A stretch of DNA of 64,000 bases from Georgenia sp. EYE_87. Its GTDB lineage: Bacteria > Actinomycetota > Actinomycetes > Actinomycetales > Actinomycetaceae. Every line of letters starts with the position of its first letter. Positions within the stretch are counted from its first letter, which is position 1. Positions 6,739-15,662 of this stretch are shown one piece after another. The stretch is taken from contig NZ_JAHXNL010000004.1 in NCBI RefSeq assembly GCF_023148685.1, positions 134,594 through 198,593 on the forward strand, read 5' to 3'. Both the position numbers and the translations under genes were made by a program. The notes under the pieces were generated by a model. The model searched no databases. It saw only the letters and a list, made by a program, of their open reading frames with translations, and was not told the origin of the DNA.

Positions 6739-9327
6739 TCAGACGCCTGCCCGGTCGGCCTCCTGGGCGCGGACGGCCCGGCGGGCGGCGTCGAGATTCT
6801 CCACCACCAGGCGGCGCAGCGCGGGCGCCGCGTCGGCGTGGGCGTCCAGCCACTGCTGCGTCAGCTCCACGACGTCCACGCCGTGCTGCTCCGCCAGGCC
6901 GGCCAGCTTGCCCGGGTAGAGCCCGATGACGATGTTCTGCGCCATCTCGTTCGTGCGGCCCGACCACACCGGCTCCAGCGCGTCGAAGTAGCGCCGCACG
7001 AACGGGACCAGCAGGCCGCGGTCGTGGACCTGCGCGAAGCCGCCGATGACGTTCGACTGCACCGCGTTGGGCAGGGCGTCGGACTCGACGACGTCGGCCC
7101 AGGCCCGCTCCTTGTTCTCCGCCGTCGGGATGGCGGCCCGCGCGCGGGCCGCCTGCTGCTGCCCCGTCGCGGTGGCGTCGCGCCGCAGCTCGTCGTCGAT
7201 CTCGGGGGCGCCGGCGCGCCCGCCGGCGACGAGGCCCTGCAGCAGAGCCCAGCGCAGGTCGGTGTCCACCGCCAGGCCGGGCAGCTCGGCGGAGCCGTCG
7301 AGGAGGCCGGCCAGGACCTCGAGGTGCTCGGGTGCGACGGCGTGGGTGGCCAGGGCCCGCACCAGCTGGAGCTGGGTGTCGGAACCCCCGTCGGCCGCGC
7401 GCGCGAGCTCGAGGAGGCGTGCGCCGACGCCGCGGCCGACCTCGTCGCGCCGCTCCGGGGCGACGTAGGAGCCGAGGGCGACGCCGACCTGGCGGAGCAG
7501 CACCAGGACCACCGAGGAGTCGGTCTCGGTGGCGACGGCGCGCAGCGCGAGGTCGATGAACTGGCGCGCCGACCACTCGCCGTCGCGGGTCATGTCCCAC
7601 GCGGCGGCCAGGACGAGGGCGCGGGGGAGGGACCCGTCGAACCCGCCCAGGTGCGCCGTCGCCGTCCCGAGGGACTCGCCGTCCAGGCGGACCTTGGCGT
7701 ACGCGAGATCCTCGTCGTTGAGGAGGATCAGGTCGGGCCGCCGGCGGCCGACGAGCTCAGGGACCTCGGTGCGGGCGCCGTCGACGTCGAGCTCGACGCG
7801 GACGGTGCGCTCCAGGCGGGCGGCCGGGCCCTCGCCCACGACGTCGTAGCCGCCCACGACCAGCCGGTGCGGGCGGAGGGCGGGGTGCTCCGCCGGGGCC
7901 TCCTGGAGGACGGCGAACGTGGCGATCGTGCCGTCGTCGGCGGTGCGGATCTCGGGCCGGAGCCGGGTGACCCCGGCCTCCTCCAGCCACACCGCCGACC
8001 ACGCGCCGAGATCGCGGCCGGAGGTGGCCTCGAGCTCGACGAGCAGGTCCCGCAGCTCGGTGTTCCCGAACGCGTGCTTGGCGAAGTAGCGCTGCACGCC
8101 GGCCAGGAACGCGTCGCGGCCCACCCAGGCGACGAGCTGCTTGAGGACGGAGGCGCCCTTGGCGTAGGTGATGCCGTCGAAGTTGACCTCGACGTCCTCC
8201 AGGTCGTTGATCGGCGCGACGATCGGGTGCGTGGAGGGCAGCTGGTCCTGGTTGTACGCCCAGGACTTCTCCATCGAGGAGAAGGTGGTCCACGCGCTCG
8301 TCCAGCGGGTGGCCTCCGCGGTCGCCAGGTGCGAGGCGTACTCGGCGAAGGACTCGTTGAGCCACAGGTCGTTCCACCAGCGCATGGTCACGAGGTCGCC
8401 GAACCACATGTGCGCGAGCTCGTGCAGGATCGTCACCGCGCGGCGCTCGACGGTGGCCTCCGGGACCTTGGAGCGGAAGACGTAGTTCTCCACGAACGTC
8501 ACGGCGCCGACGTTCTCCATCGCGCCGGCGTTGAACTCGGGGACGAAGAGCTGGTCGTACTTGGCGAACGGGTACGGCCGGTCGAACGCCTCCTCGTAGA
8601 AGGCGAACCCCGCGCGGGTGATGTCCATGATCTCCTCGGCGTCGAGGAACTCGGCCAGGGACGCGCGGCAGTACACCCCGAGCGGGATCGTGCGCCCGTC
8701 GCGGGACGTCAGCTCGCCGGTGACCTTGTGGAACGGGCCGGCGACGACCGCGGTGAGGTAGGAGGAGATCACCTCGGTGGGTGCGAAGCGCCAGGTCAGC
8801 GACTCCGCGCCGGGCTCGGCGACGGGCTCGGGCGCGACGACCGGGGTGTTGGACACGACGGTCCAGTGGGCCGGGGCGGTGACCGTGAAGGCGAACACCG
8901 CCTTGAGGTCGGGCTGCTCGAAGACGGCGAAGACGCGCCGGGAGTCGGCGACCTCGAACTGGGAGTAGAGGTAGACCTCGTCGTCGACCGGGTCGACGAA
9001 GCGGTGCAGCCCCTCGCCGGTGTTCATGTACCGGCAGGTCGCCTCGACGACGAGCTCGTTGTCCACGGCCAGGTCCGTCAGGGCGATGCGGGCGCCGTCG
9101 AAGGCGGCGGGGTCCACCTCGCGGCCGTTGAGCACGATCCGCTCGACGGAGGCGGCGATGAGGTCGACGAACGTGCCCGCACCCTCGGTGGCGGAGAAGC
9201 GGATCGTCGTCGTCGAGCCGAAGACCCCGTCCCCGCGGGTGAGGTCCAGGACGACGTCGTAGGCGGACGTCGCGACGGTGGCGGCCCGCTCCTGGGCCTC
9301 GGCGCGGGTGAGGTTCTCTCCGGGCAT
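6739..9327 (-). CDS. pepN: Aminopeptidase N, M1 family zinc metallopeptidase
   Basis: Removes N-terminal amino acids from peptides in the cytoplasm. The product is 862 residues, normal for actinobacterial PepN. It has the exopeptidase motif GAMEN at 268-272 and the zinc site HELAH at 302-306, with the third ligand Glu325 in WLNESFAEY. A long helical C-terminal domain follows. The ATG at 9327 is preceded by AAGGAGA at normal distance; the reading frame stays open far upstream, but that part is antisense to other genes. No signal peptide. Convergent with the HAD gene. Confidence 0.95.
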   Translation of the reverse strand: MPGENLTRAEAQERAATVATSAYDVVLDLTRGDGVFGSTTTIRFSATEGAGTFVDLIAASVERIVLNGREVDPAAFDGARIALTDLAVDNELVVEATCRYMNTGEGLHRFVDPVDDEVYLYSQFEVADSRRVFAVFEQPDLKAVFAFTVTAPAHWTVVSNTPVVAPEPVAEPGAESLTWRFAPTEVISSYLTAVVAGPFHKVTGELTSRDGRTIPLGVYCRASLAEFLDAEEIMDITRAGFAFYEEAFDRPYPFAKYDQLFVPEFNAGAMENVGAVTFVENYVFRSKVPEATVERRAVTILHELAHMWFGDLVTMRWWNDLWLNESFAEYASHLATAEATRWTSAWTTFSSMEKSWAYNQDQLPSTHPIVAPINDLEDVEVNFDGITYAKGASVLKQLVAWVGRDAFLAGVQRYFAKHAFGNTELRDLLVELEATSGRDLGAWSAVWLEEAGVTRLRPEIRTADDGTIATFAVLQEAPAEHPALRPHRLVVGGYDVVGEGPAARLERTVRVELDVDGARTEVPELVGRRRPDLILLNDEDLAYAKVRLDGESLGTATAHLGGFDGSLPRALVLAAAWDMTRDGEWSARQFIDLALRAVATETDSSVVLVLLRQVGVALGSYVAPERRDEVGRGVGARLLELARAADGGSDTQLQLVRALATHAVAPEHLEVLAGLLDGSAELPGLAVDTDLRWALLQGLVAGGRAGAPEIDDELRRDATATGQQQAARARAAIPTAENKERAWADVVESDALPNAVQSNVIGGFAQVHDRGLLVPFVRRYFDALEPVWSGRTNEMAQNIVIGLYPGKLAGLAEQHGVDVVELTQQWLDAHADAAPALRRLVVENLDAARRAVRAQEADRAGV

Positions 9328-9501
9328 GGGTCTCCTTGACGCGTGCATGACGGCCCGTTCGGCCGCGGTCCGGCTGCGCCCGACGGCGCACCGGGCTCGA
9401 TCCTGCCACCCGGGTGCCGCGCCGGCCGACCTGAATCCGCGCCGGTTGCGCGCCCGCCGGGCCCGGGACACGCTGGGGCCAGCCGAGCTGGGAGGACCGA
9501 C

Positions 9502-9717
9502 ATGAACCGCGAGACCCCGCGCGAGACCGCCGACCGCGCCAAGGAGCTGGCCGACGCCGCCGCCGAGAACCTCGAGCACACCCGCCCCGACGACGAGGAC
9601 CTCGCCGAGGCCGACGTCGACGCCGCGAACCGTCCGGGCGTGCCGGACAACCAGGAGCGACTCGACCCCGAGGGCCCGGGGGAGGACCTCGTCGGGCCCG
9701 GGTCCCCGATGCCGTGA
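9502..9717 (+). CDS. Small acidic hypothetical protein
   Basis: A 71-residue, strongly acidic protein with no membrane segment and no motif I recognise. The N-terminal half (KELADAAAENLEHT) looks helical; the rest is rich in Asp, Glu, Pro and Gly and probably disordered. GGAGGA at 9491-9496 five bases before the ATG makes translation likely. It is divergent from pepN and convergent with the acetyltransferase gene. No function is proposed. Confidence 0.6.
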   Translation: MNRETPRETADRAKELADAAAENLEHTRPDDEDLAEADVDAANRPGVPDNQERLDPEGPGEDLVGPGSPMP

Positions 9718-9721
9718 TGGC

Positions 9722-10279
9722 CTAGCCCGGGACCGACGCGACCGGTGCCTGCTGCACCTCCTCGGTGCGGTAGACCCGCAGGCCCCTCGCCCGGTAGTTC
9801 CCGAGGGCACGGGGACTGTCGAGGCTGCAGGTGTGCAGCCAGACCCGCCGGACCGGCGGCAGGCCGGGCCAGCGCGCCGGCAGCGTCCACGCCTGCCGCA
9901 GGACGTCGGCCAGCACGTGGCCGCCGAGCCCGCGCCCGGTGAACGCCGGCAGCAGCCCGAAGTACTCGAGCTCGACCTCCGTGGCACCGGACCCGTCCGC
10001 GGCCGTGCCCGCCAGCTCCGCGTAGCCGGCGACCTCGCCGTCCACCCGGGCCAGCCACGTCTCCCGGCCGGGGACGGCGAGCCAGGCTCGCCACTGCCGC
10101 GGCGACCACGGGAGCCGGTCGGTCCACGCCCAGTCCCCGCCGACGGACGCGTAGAGGGCGCGGTTGAGGTCCGGGTCGGGCTCCGGAACCCGCGCCAGCT
10201 CGAACGGCGGCCGCGGGGACGACGGCGGAGCCAGCGTGGCCGGGTCGGTCGTCTGCAGGTACGTGACGGTGACGCGCAC
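9722..10279 (-). CDS. GNAT family N-acetyltransferase
   Basis: Acetyl-CoA-dependent transferase of 185 residues; substrate unknown. The acetyl-CoA loop lies in [14 protein letters not shown], with the R/G-x-x-G-x-G pattern, followed by [11 protein letters not shown]. The C-terminal strands ([10 protein letters not shown] and [10 protein letters not shown]) are typical of the fold. The GTG start at 10279 has no ribosome site but is preceded by TGGAAT exactly six bases upstream, suggesting a leaderless message. The gene is divergent from the DsbA-like gene, with only 92 bp between the starts. Confidence 0.82.
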   Translation of the reverse strand: MRVTVTYLQTTDPATLAPPSSPRPPFELARVPEPDPDLNRALYASVGGDWAWTDRLPWSPRQWRAWLAVPGRETWLARVDGEVAGYAELAGTAADGSGATEVELEYFGLLPAFTGRGLGGHVLADVLRQAWTLPARWPGLPPVRRVWLHTCSLDSPRALGNYRARGLRVYRTEEVQQAPVASVPG

Positions 10280-10359
10280 CCGGCCATTCCAGCACGGCCG
10301 CCGGGGGTGCGGCAGGCCCCTGTGCCGGACCCCACACGGAGGCGGCTCCCGCTCGTCCG

Positions 10360-10365
10360 TACGAT
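10360..10365 (+). promoter_or_regulatory. -10 box of the leaderless DsbA-like gene
   Basis: TACGAT lies exactly six bases before the ATG at 10372, so transcription should start at or next to the start codon. No Shine-Dalgarno sequence is present, in agreement. Confidence 0.6.
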
Positions 10366-10371
10366 GGCCGC

Positions 10372-10995
10372 ATGACTGAGACCACCACCGCACCCGCGAC
10401 CGCCGACTTCTGGTTCGACCCCATGTGCCCGTGGGCCTGGATGACCTCCCGCTGGATGAGCGAGGTCGAGCAGGTCCGCGACGTGAGGGTGCGCTGGCAC
10501 GTCATGAGCCTGTCCGTGCTCAACGAGGGCCGTGACCTCCCCGAGGACTATGCCGCCCTGATGGAGCGGGCCTGGGGCCCGGTCCGGGTGGTCAACGCCG
10601 CCCGCGAGCACCACGGCGAGGAGGTCCTGAAGCCGCTGTACGACGCGCTGGGGAACCGCATCCACCCCGGCGGGCGCGGGGACGACCTGGCCGCGGTGAT
10701 CGACGAGGCGCTCGCCGAGGTCGGCCTGCCCGCGGAGCTCGCGCGCTTCGCGGCGTCGGACGAGCTCGACGAGTCCCTGCGCGTCTCCCACCAGGAGGCG
10801 CTCGAGCTCGTCGGTGACGAGGTCGGCACCCCGGTGGTCGCCGTCGACGGCGTGGGCTTCTTCGGCCCGGTCGTCACCCCGGCCCCGAAGGGCGAGGCCG
10901 CCGGCCGGCTGTGGGACGGGGCGCTGCTCGTGTCCTCCACGCCCGGGTTCTACGAGATGAAGCGCACGCGCACCGCGGGGCCGATCTTCGACTGA
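10372..10995 (+). CDS. DsbA-fold reductase related to mycothiol-dependent Rv2466c
   Basis: Thioredoxin/DsbA-fold protein of 207 residues, close along its length to the mycobacterial mycothiol-dependent reductase Rv2466c ([32 protein letters not shown] and a KRTRT C-terminus). The active-site stretch is [13 protein letters not shown]: Cys19 is kept, but the second cysteine of the usual CPWC is Ala22. The enzyme would therefore have to work through a one-cysteine route with mycothiol. The neighbours give no clue to the substrate. Leaderless start. Confidence 0.85.
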   Translation: MTETTTAPATADFWFDPMCPWAWMTSRWMSEVEQVRDVRVRWHVMSLSVLNEGRDLPEDYAALMERAWGPVRVVNAAREHHGEEVLKPLYDALGNRIHPGGRGDDLAAVIDEALAEVGLPAELARFAASDELDESLRVSHQEALELVGDEVGTPVVAVDGVGFFGPVVTPAPKGEAAGRLWDGALLVSSTPGFYEMKRTRTAGPIFD

Positions 10996-11138
10996 GCCCC
11001 CTCGCGGACGCACGCGCCCGGCCCCGGGGCGATGACGTAACGTGTCGGCGCCCCGGGAACCCGGGTGCGCCGGGCCGCACCCCGAAGCACGGACGCCCCG
11101 AAGCGGCGGGCGCCCGGAACGAGAAGAAGGAGCAGCAG

Positions 11139-11723
11139 ATGGCGCAGGCACGGAGCAGGCTGAGCGGCGGCGAGCGGGCGGTCATCGTGGTCTCGCTCGT
11201 GCTCGTGGCCGCCTTCGCCGTCCTGCTCAGCCTGCGGCTCACCGGCAACGCGGACCCCGGGCCGGCCTCCGCGACGACGGCGCCCCCGGCAACCTCGGGC
11301 CCGGCGGCCACGGCCACCGCCGGCAAGGAGGCCACCGAGCCCGCCGGCGAGGACCTGAGCGAGGTGTCGTGGGACTTCGTCAGCCCCACCGGGAACATCG
11401 CCTGCGCCGTCGACGCCGAGCGGGCCCTGTGCGGCATCGCCTCCTTCGAGTACGCCGACCAGATCCCCGCCGCCGTGGTCCAGGCCTGCGACGGCACGGT
11501 GGGCCACTTCCTGCAGGTCACCGCCGAGGGGTCCTCCCTCGTGTGCGACACGTCCGGCGAGGCCCTGACGATCGACGCCGCCGGCGTCCCCGCCCTCGGC
11601 TACGGCCAGGAGGAGAGCGCCGAGGGCTTCACGTGCGCCTCGGCCGAGACGGGCATGTCCTGCCGGCACGACCAGAGCGGCTACTCCTTCTCGGTGCGGC
11701 GAGCCGCGTACGACCTCGCGTGA
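11139..11723 (+). CDS. Membrane-anchored extracellular protein of unknown function
   Basis: A 194-residue protein with one N-terminal membrane anchor (VIVVSLVLVAAFAVLLSLRL, residues about 15-34), a Thr/Ala/Pro-rich linker and a compact outer domain with six cysteines (pattern including NIACAVDAERALCGI and GFTCASAETGMSCRHD), probably disulfide-bonded. Similar actinobacterial proteins are annotated as domains of unknown function. AAGGAG at 11127-11132 sets the start. Its TGA overlaps the GTG of the MFS gene, so the two are coupled. Confidence 0.75.
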   Translation: MAQARSRLSGGERAVIVVSLVLVAAFAVLLSLRLTGNADPGPASATTAPPATSGPAATATAGKEATEPAGEDLSEVSWDFVSPTGNIACAVDAERALCGIASFEYADQIPAAVVQACDGTVGHFLQVTAEGSSLVCDTSGEALTIDAAGVPALGYGQEESAEGFTCASAETGMSCRHDQSGYSFSVRRAAYDLA

Positions 11724-12937
11724 GCGCACCCTCGCTCACCGGAGTACTCGGGTCCCGCCCGCTCGCCCTCGCTCTCCTGGGCATGGCGGTGGGCAGCTTC
11801 GCGATCGGCACCACCGAGTTCGCCACGATGGGGCTGCTGCCCCAGGTGGCCGAGACGTTCGACGCCACCATCCCCGAGGCCGGGTACCTCGTGTCCGCCT
11901 ACGCGCTGGGCGTGGTCGTCGGAGCGCCGTTGATCGTGCTCGCCACGTCGCGTGCGCCCCGGACCGGACTGCTCGTGGCGCTGGCGATGGCCCTCGCGGT
12001 CGGCAACGCCCTCTCCGCCCTCGCTCCGACACTGCCGACGGCGCTCCTCGCACGCTTCCTCGCCGGCGTGCCGCACGGGGCCTACTTCGGCATCGCGGCC
12101 GTGGTCGCCTCCGCGGTCTCCCCGCCGCAGCGCAGGGCCCGCTCGGTCTCGCTGGTGATGATCGGCCTGACCGTCGCGACGATGCTGGGCGTACCGCTCT
12201 CGACGGCGATGGGCCAGGCGTGGGGGTGGCGCTCGCTGTACTGGCTCGTCGCAGTGGTCGCGGTCCTGGCGGCGGCGGCCATCTGGCGCTGGGTCCCACC
12301 GGTCCCCGTGCGGGCGGGGGCGACGGCGCGACGCGAGCTCACAGCGTTGCGATCCCTGCAGCTGTGGCTGGCCGTGGGGACCGGGGCGATCGGGTTCGGC
12401 GGCATGTTCGCCGTGTACAGCTACATCACCCCGACGATGACCGAGGTCGCCGGCCTGGCCCCCACACAGGTGCCGTGGGTGCTCTTCGTCTTCGGGGTCG
12501 GGATGACCCTCGGCACGCTGGTGGGCGGCCGCCTGGCGGACCGGACCGTGCACGGTGCAATCGTCACGGGCCTGGCCGCCATGGCGGTGACGCTCGCGGC
12601 GTTCGGCGCGCTGGTGCGGGGGCCGCTCAGCGCCGTGCTGCTCGTGGGGCTCGTCTCCGTCGCCAGCCAGTTCATCGGGCCCGCGCTGCAGACCCGGCTG
12701 CTGGACGTCTCCCGCGAGGGGCCCTCCCTCGGTGCCGCGCTCCACCACAGCGCGCTGAACATCGGCAACGCGCTGGGCGCCTGGGTCGGTGGGCTCGTCA
12801 TCGCCGCCGGGCTCGGCTACCTGGCTCCCGCCTGGGCAGGTGCGGTCCTGGCCCTGGCCGGCCTGGCGATCGCCCTGCTCGCCGTGGCGCTCGAGCGGCG
12901 CTCGGGCGCGCCGGGGCCGTCGACCATGATCGGCTGA
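11720..12937 (+). CDS. MFS transporter, DHA1 drug/sugar efflux type
   Basis: Proton-driven efflux pump of the major facilitator superfamily with 405 residues and about 12 membrane helices. The N-terminus (FAIGTTEFATMGLLPQVAET) and the helix 4-5 loop RFLAGVPHGAYFGIA place it with AraJ/CmlR-like exporters of sugars or chloramphenicol-like drugs. The GTG at 11720 overlaps the stop of the secreted-domain gene. Substrate not predictable. A 9-bp repeat and a terminator follow it. Confidence 0.88.
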   Translation: MSAPSLTGVLGSRPLALALLGMAVGSFAIGTTEFATMGLLPQVAETFDATIPEAGYLVSAYALGVVVGAPLIVLATSRAPRTGLLVALAMALAVGNALSALAPTLPTALLARFLAGVPHGAYFGIAAVVASAVSPPQRRARSVSLVMIGLTVATMLGVPLSTAMGQAWGWRSLYWLVAVVAVLAAAAIWRWVPPVPVRAGATARRELTALRSLQLWLAVGTGAIGFGGMFAVYSYITPTMTEVAGLAPTQVPWVLFVFGVGMTLGTLVGGRLADRTVHGAIVTGLAAMAVTLAAFGALVRGPLSAVLLVGLVSVASQFIGPALQTRLLDVSREGPSLGAALHHSALNIGNALGAWVGGLVIAAGLGYLAPAWAGAVLALAGLAIALLAVALERRSGAPGPSTMIG

Positions 12938-12942
12938 CGAGG

Positions 12943-12996
12943 GCGACGACCGCGACGACCGCGACGACCGCGACGAGCGCGACGAGCGCGACGACC
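12943..12996. repeat. 9-bp tandem repeat, six units
   Basis: Six head-to-tail copies of GCGACGACC, with units 4 and 5 reading GCGACGAGC, directly after the MFS stop. The unit length is a multiple of three but lies outside a credible gene. Probably slippage-generated. Confidence 0.8.
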
Positions 12997-12997
12997 G

Positions 12998-13040
12998 CGG
13001 CCCTCGGCCGCCCCAGCCGTCCGGGAGCCGCCGAGGGCCG
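12998..13040. terminator. Hairpin terminator between MFS and M13 peptidase genes
   Basis: A perfect 11-bp stem, CGGCCCTCGGC (12998-13008) with GCCGAGGGCCG (13030-13040), and a 21-base loop. It lies between convergent genes. Confidence 0.65.
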
Positions 13041-13063
13041 TCGTCACGAGGTGGCACCCCCAC

Positions 13064-15082
13064 CTACCAGATGCGCACCCGCTCCTCGGGCGGCAGGTAG
13101 AGCGCGTCGCCGGGCCGGACGTCGAACGCCTCGTGGAAGTCGTCCATGTTCCGCACAACCCCGTTGCAGCGGAACTCCGCCGGCGAGTGCGGATCGATGC
13201 TCAGGAGCAGGATCGCGTCGGCGTCCCGGGACTTCGAGCGCCAGATCCGTCCCCAGGAGTGGAACACCCGCTGCAGCCCGGTCAGGCCGTCGACGACCGG
13301 CGCGTCGGCCACGCCGCTCAGCCCCTCCTCGCGCAGGGCGATGTCGTAGGCCTTGACCGCTATGGAGAGCCCGCCCAGGTCGCCGATGTTCTCCCCGACG
13401 GTCAGGGCGCCGTTGACGTGGTGGGTGTCGTCGAGCTGCGCGGGGGAGTAGGCGTCGTACTGGGCGATCAGGGCCTTGGTGCGCTGCTCGAACTCCGCCC
13501 GGTCCTCCTCCGTCCACCAGTCGGTCAGGCGGCCGGTGCCGTCGTACTTGGAGCCCTGGTCGTCGAAGCCGTGGCCGATCTCGTGGCCGATCACGGCGCC
13601 GATGCCGCCGTAGTTCCAGGCGTCGTCGGCCTCGGGGTCGAAGAACGGCGGCTGGAGGATGGCGGCCGGGAAGACGATCTCGTTCATGGGCGGGTTGTAG
13701 TACGCGTTGACCATCTGCGGCGGCATGAACCACTCGCCCCGGTCCATCGGCCTGCCGAGCTTGTCCAGGTCCCGCCGCTCCTCGAACAGGTTGGCGGCCC
13801 GCACGTTGCCGAGGAGGTCCTCGGCCTCGATCTCCAGGCTCGAGTAGTCGCGCCACTTGTCCGGGTACCCGATCTTGGGGGTAAAGGCGTCCAGCTTGGC
13901 CAGCGCGCGTGCCCGGGTCTCCTCGCCCATCCAGTCCAGCCCGGTGATCGACTCGCGGTAGGCGGCGATCAGGTTGTCCACGAGGCGCTGCACCGCGGCC
14001 TTGTGCTCGGGCGGGAAGTGACGGGCGACGTACAGCTCGCCCACCGCCTCGCCGAGCGCGCCCTCGACGAGGGACACTCCCCGCTTCCACCGGTCGCGCA
14101 GCTCCTCCGCACCGGTGAGGGTGCGGCCGTAGAAGTCGAAGTTCTCGTCGACGAACGCGGCCGGCAGGTAGGGGGCGCGGGCGTGCACCGTCTGCCACGT
14201 CAGCCACAGGCGCAACGAGTCCACGTCCAGGGAGTCCCAGGCCCGGGCGAAGTCGGTCAGGTACGACGGCATCGCCACGATGAGGCGGTCGAACGCCCCC
14301 TCGGGCACGCCGGTGGCGGCACGCCACAGGTCCCAGTCGAACCCGGAGGCCGAGGCGACGACCTCCTCCCAGCTCATCGGGTTGTTGATCTGGTCGGCCT
14401 CGCGGGCCCGCACCTTGTCCCAGTGCCCGGCGGCGAGCGCGGTCTCCACCTTCATCACGCGCTCCGCGGCCCCCATCGCCTCGTCCTCGGTCACCAGGCC
14501 GGTGAGGGCCAGCATGCCCGCGACGTGCGCGACGTACGCCGTCCTGGTCTCGGCGTGGGCGTCCTCCCGGTAGTAGGACTCGTCGGGCAGCCCGAGCCCG
14601 GACTGGACGAAGAAGACGACGTAGCGCTCCGGGTCGTTGAGGTCGGTGTCCACCCCGTAGCCGACGGCGCCGGTGACCCCGGTGGGCTGCAGCGAGCCCA
14701 TCGCCCGCGTCAGCGCCTCCTTGTCGAGCGCCGCGGTCAGCAGGTCCAGGTCGGCGCGCAGCGGCCCGGTGCCCAGCGCCTCGATCCGCTCGGTCGCCAT
14801 GAACGAGGAGTACAGGTCCCCGATCTTGCGGGCGTTGTCCGGGTTCCCGCCCCCGGCGTCGCCGGCCGCGGCCGCCTCGACGATCGCGCGCACGCGCACC
14901 TCGCTGAGGTCGCGCAGCGCGTGGAAGGAGCCGTCCCGGGACCGGTCTGCCGGGATGACGTGCCTGGCCAGCCACGTGCCGTTGACGTGCCGGTAGAGGT
15001 CGTCCTGCACGCGCACGGAGGCGTCCATGGCCTCCTTGTCGGTCATGGCGGGAGTGGTCTCGCTCACGTTGGTGGTGGTCAT
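13064..15082 (-). CDS. M13 family zinc endopeptidase (neprilysin-like)
   Basis: Neprilysin-family peptidase of 672 residues with the zinc motif HEIGH at 500-504 (in AVIGHEIGHGFDDQGS), the third zinc ligand near Glu564 in GENIGDLGG, and the substrate-binding NAYYNPPMNE. The C-terminus ends RVRIW, as in PepO-like members. No signal peptide or membrane anchor is seen, so it is probably cytoplasmic like many actinobacterial homologues. GGAGG abuts the ATG too closely to act as a ribosome site; TAGGGT six bases before the ATG instead suggests a leaderless transcript. Confidence 0.93.
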   Translation of the reverse strand: MTTTNVSETTPAMTDKEAMDASVRVQDDLYRHVNGTWLARHVIPADRSRDGSFHALRDLSEVRVRAIVEAAAAGDAGGGNPDNARKIGDLYSSFMATERIEALGTGPLRADLDLLTAALDKEALTRAMGSLQPTGVTGAVGYGVDTDLNDPERYVVFFVQSGLGLPDESYYREDAHAETRTAYVAHVAGMLALTGLVTEDEAMGAAERVMKVETALAAGHWDKVRAREADQINNPMSWEEVVASASGFDWDLWRAATGVPEGAFDRLIVAMPSYLTDFARAWDSLDVDSLRLWLTWQTVHARAPYLPAAFVDENFDFYGRTLTGAEELRDRWKRGVSLVEGALGEAVGELYVARHFPPEHKAAVQRLVDNLIAAYRESITGLDWMGEETRARALAKLDAFTPKIGYPDKWRDYSSLEIEAEDLLGNVRAANLFEERRDLDKLGRPMDRGEWFMPPQMVNAYYNPPMNEIVFPAAILQPPFFDPEADDAWNYGGIGAVIGHEIGHGFDDQGSKYDGTGRLTDWWTEEDRAEFEQRTKALIAQYDAYSPAQLDDTHHVNGALTVGENIGDLGGLSIAVKAYDIALREEGLSGVADAPVVDGLTGLQRVFHSWGRIWRSKSRDADAILLLSIDPHSPAEFRCNGVVRNMDDFHEAFDVRPGDALYLPPEERVRIW

Positions 15083-15212
15083 CCTCCGACCCTACGACAG
15101 GGGGCCGACACGCACGGGCCGGAGCGGACCGCCGTCGGCCGCAGGAGCGCCCGCGAGACTGCCGAGTGGTCCCGGCGGCACGGGCGCCGTCGGTATTGGC
15201 ACAATGACCGCC

Positions 15213-15662
15213 ATGCGCATCCACATCGCCGCGGACCACGCGGGATTCGAGCTCAAGTCCGTCCTCGTCGAGCACCTCACGGCCGCGGGCCACGACGTCG
15301 TCGACCACGGTGCCCCCGAGTACGACGCCACGGACGACTACCCACCGGTGTGCTTCGACGCCGGCCGGGCGGTCGTCGCGGAGCCCGGCTCCCTCGGCAT
15401 CGTCCTGGGCGGGTCCGGCAACGGCGAGCAGATCGCCGCGAACAAGGTGCCCGGCGTGCGGGCGGCCCTGGCCTGGAACACCGAGACGGCCACGCTCGCC
15501 CGTGCGCACAACGACGCCAACGTCATCGCGATCGGCGCCCGTCAGCACTCGGTGGACGAGTCGATCTCGCTGGTGGAGGCGTTCCTGGCCGAGCCGTTCT
15601 CCGGGGACGCCCGCCACCAGCGCCGCATCGACCTCATCAGCGCCTTCGAGAGCGGGCGCTAG
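15213..15662 (+). CDS. rpiB: Ribose-5-phosphate isomerase B
   Basis: Interconverts ribose-5-phosphate and ribulose-5-phosphate in the pentose phosphate pathway. The 149-residue protein closely follows the mycobacterial RpiB pattern: AADHAGFELK, GIVLGGSGNGEQIAANKVPG, AHNDANVIAIG and RHQRRIDL. Like the mycobacterial enzyme it has Glu in GNGEQ as catalytic base where E. coli RpiB uses a cysteine. CACAAT seven bases before the ATG at 15213 favours this leaderless start; an in-frame ATG at 15204 adds three residues. Divergent from the M13 peptidase. Confidence 0.95.
   Translation: MRIHIAADHAGFELKSVLVEHLTAAGHDVVDHGAPEYDATDDYPPVCFDAGRAVVAEPGSLGIVLGGSGNGEQIAANKVPGVRAALAWNTETATLARAHNDANVIAIGARQHSVDESISLVEAFLAEPFSGDARHQRRIDLISAFESGR

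Noticed and set aside
9328-11151. N-terminal extension of pepN to a 1470-residue protein
   Set aside because: The extra part is antisense to the DsbA-like gene and in a frame beside the acetyltransferase gene. The ATG at 9327 has a good ribosome site and the family N-terminus.
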